Assembly: GCA_023430245.1 (NCBI GenBank)
Contig: JAEZBA010000447.1
Span: 1 to 6,630 of the forward strand
Source: Pseudomonadota bacterium
GTDB taxonomy: Bacteria > Pseudomonadota > Alphaproteobacteria > Rhizobiales > Xanthobacteraceae
Direction: 5' to 3'
DNA length: 6,630 bases
The translations under genes were made by a program, and so were the position numbers. Under the pieces are notes generated by a model that was not told the DNA's origin, did not search any database, and saw only the letters and a program-made list of their open reading frames with translations. Below, piece after piece: positions 6,561 through 6,630 of this stretch. Position 1 is the stretch's first letter, and every line of letters begins with the position of its first letter.

Positions 6561-6589
6561 GCTCTGCCGCGGGTTCTGTCGCGGAGAGC
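6561..6589 (+). promoter_or_regulatory. Hairpin that overlaps the ribosome site of the downstream gene
   Basis: GCTCT-g-CCGCG (6561-6571) pairs with CGCGG-AGAGC (6580-6589) around an 8-nt loop, with one bulged G. The 3' arm contains GGAG (6583-6586), the likely Shine-Dalgarno of the gene starting at 6595. If it folds in RNA, this would partly hide the ribosome site. Confidence 0.4.
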
Positions 6590-6594
6590 AGGGA

Positions 6595-6630
6595 ATGCGC
6601 TATTGCAGGTTCGACAATGATCGCCTCGGC
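6595..6630 (+). CDS. Start of a gene, possibly fumarylacetoacetate hydrolase family (partial)
   Basis: ATG at 6595 opens a frame MRYCRFDNDRLG that runs off the window after 12 codons, with GGAG 8 nt upstream. The N-terminal style (M-R/K-Y-x-R-F ... G) resembles fumarylacetoacetate hydrolase/2-hydroxyhepta-2,4-dienedioate isomerase proteins, which act on diketo or ring-cleavage acids. That would suit the aromatic-acid theme of the two genes before it. Twelve residues are too few for a firm call. Confidence 0.4.
   Translation, partial: MRYCRFDNDRLG

Overview
The window is GC-rich and tightly packed. Its gene families, codon use and intergenic palindromes suggest an alphaproteobacterium of the Bradyrhizobium/Rhodopseudomonas/Afipia group (Nitrobacteraceae). 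This placement comes from style and remembered family content, not from a marker gene. No rRNA, tRNA, insertion sequence, CRISPR array or phage gene was seen.

Left part (1-2144, minus strand): a lipid-modification type operon read right to left. A 45-codon candidate small ORF (2144-2007) ends in TAATG on the start of a COG2907-type FAD-dependent amine oxidase/desaturase-like protein (2007-694). That gene overlaps by GTGA the start of a DUF1365 (COG3496) gene (697 to the window edge). The DUF1365 frame is cut by an in-frame TAG at 175-173 but stays open, with family-like sequence, to base 1. The copy is therefore a pseudogene, a recoded gene or a base error. In related bacteria this pair usually sits beside a cyclopropane-fatty-acid-synthase-like methyltransferase, which would lie just left of base 1. 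The families have been linked to oxidative or methylated fatty-acid modification such as furan fatty acids.

Middle (2145-3476): a short divergent intergenic region, then a plus-strand membrane diguanylate cyclase with seven predicted transmembrane helices and a GGEEF domain. Its catalytic motif is intact, but the arginine of the RxxD inhibitory site is missing.

Right part (3477-6630, plus strand): an aromatic-acid type cluster. A promoter whose -10 region lies inside a 20-bp near-perfect palindrome precedes a feruloyl-CoA-synthetase-family AMP-forming ligase (3559-5421). It is followed by a Bug/TctC periplasmic solute receptor with a signal peptide (5516-6487). Two hairpins follow, and then the first 12 codons of a gene that resembles the fumarylacetoacetate hydrolase family (6595 onward). 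The simple reading is capture of a (phenyl)carboxylate, CoA activation and downstream hydrolysis, under a MarR-type or similar repressor encoded elsewhere. No enoyl-CoA hydratase/lyase or vanillin dehydrogenase is present in the window, so the ferulate label is a family name and not a proven substrate.

I found no clearly new multi-gene system. The best leads are the amber-interrupted DUF1365 gene, the operator over the ligase promoter, and the small ORF coupled to the flavoprotein.
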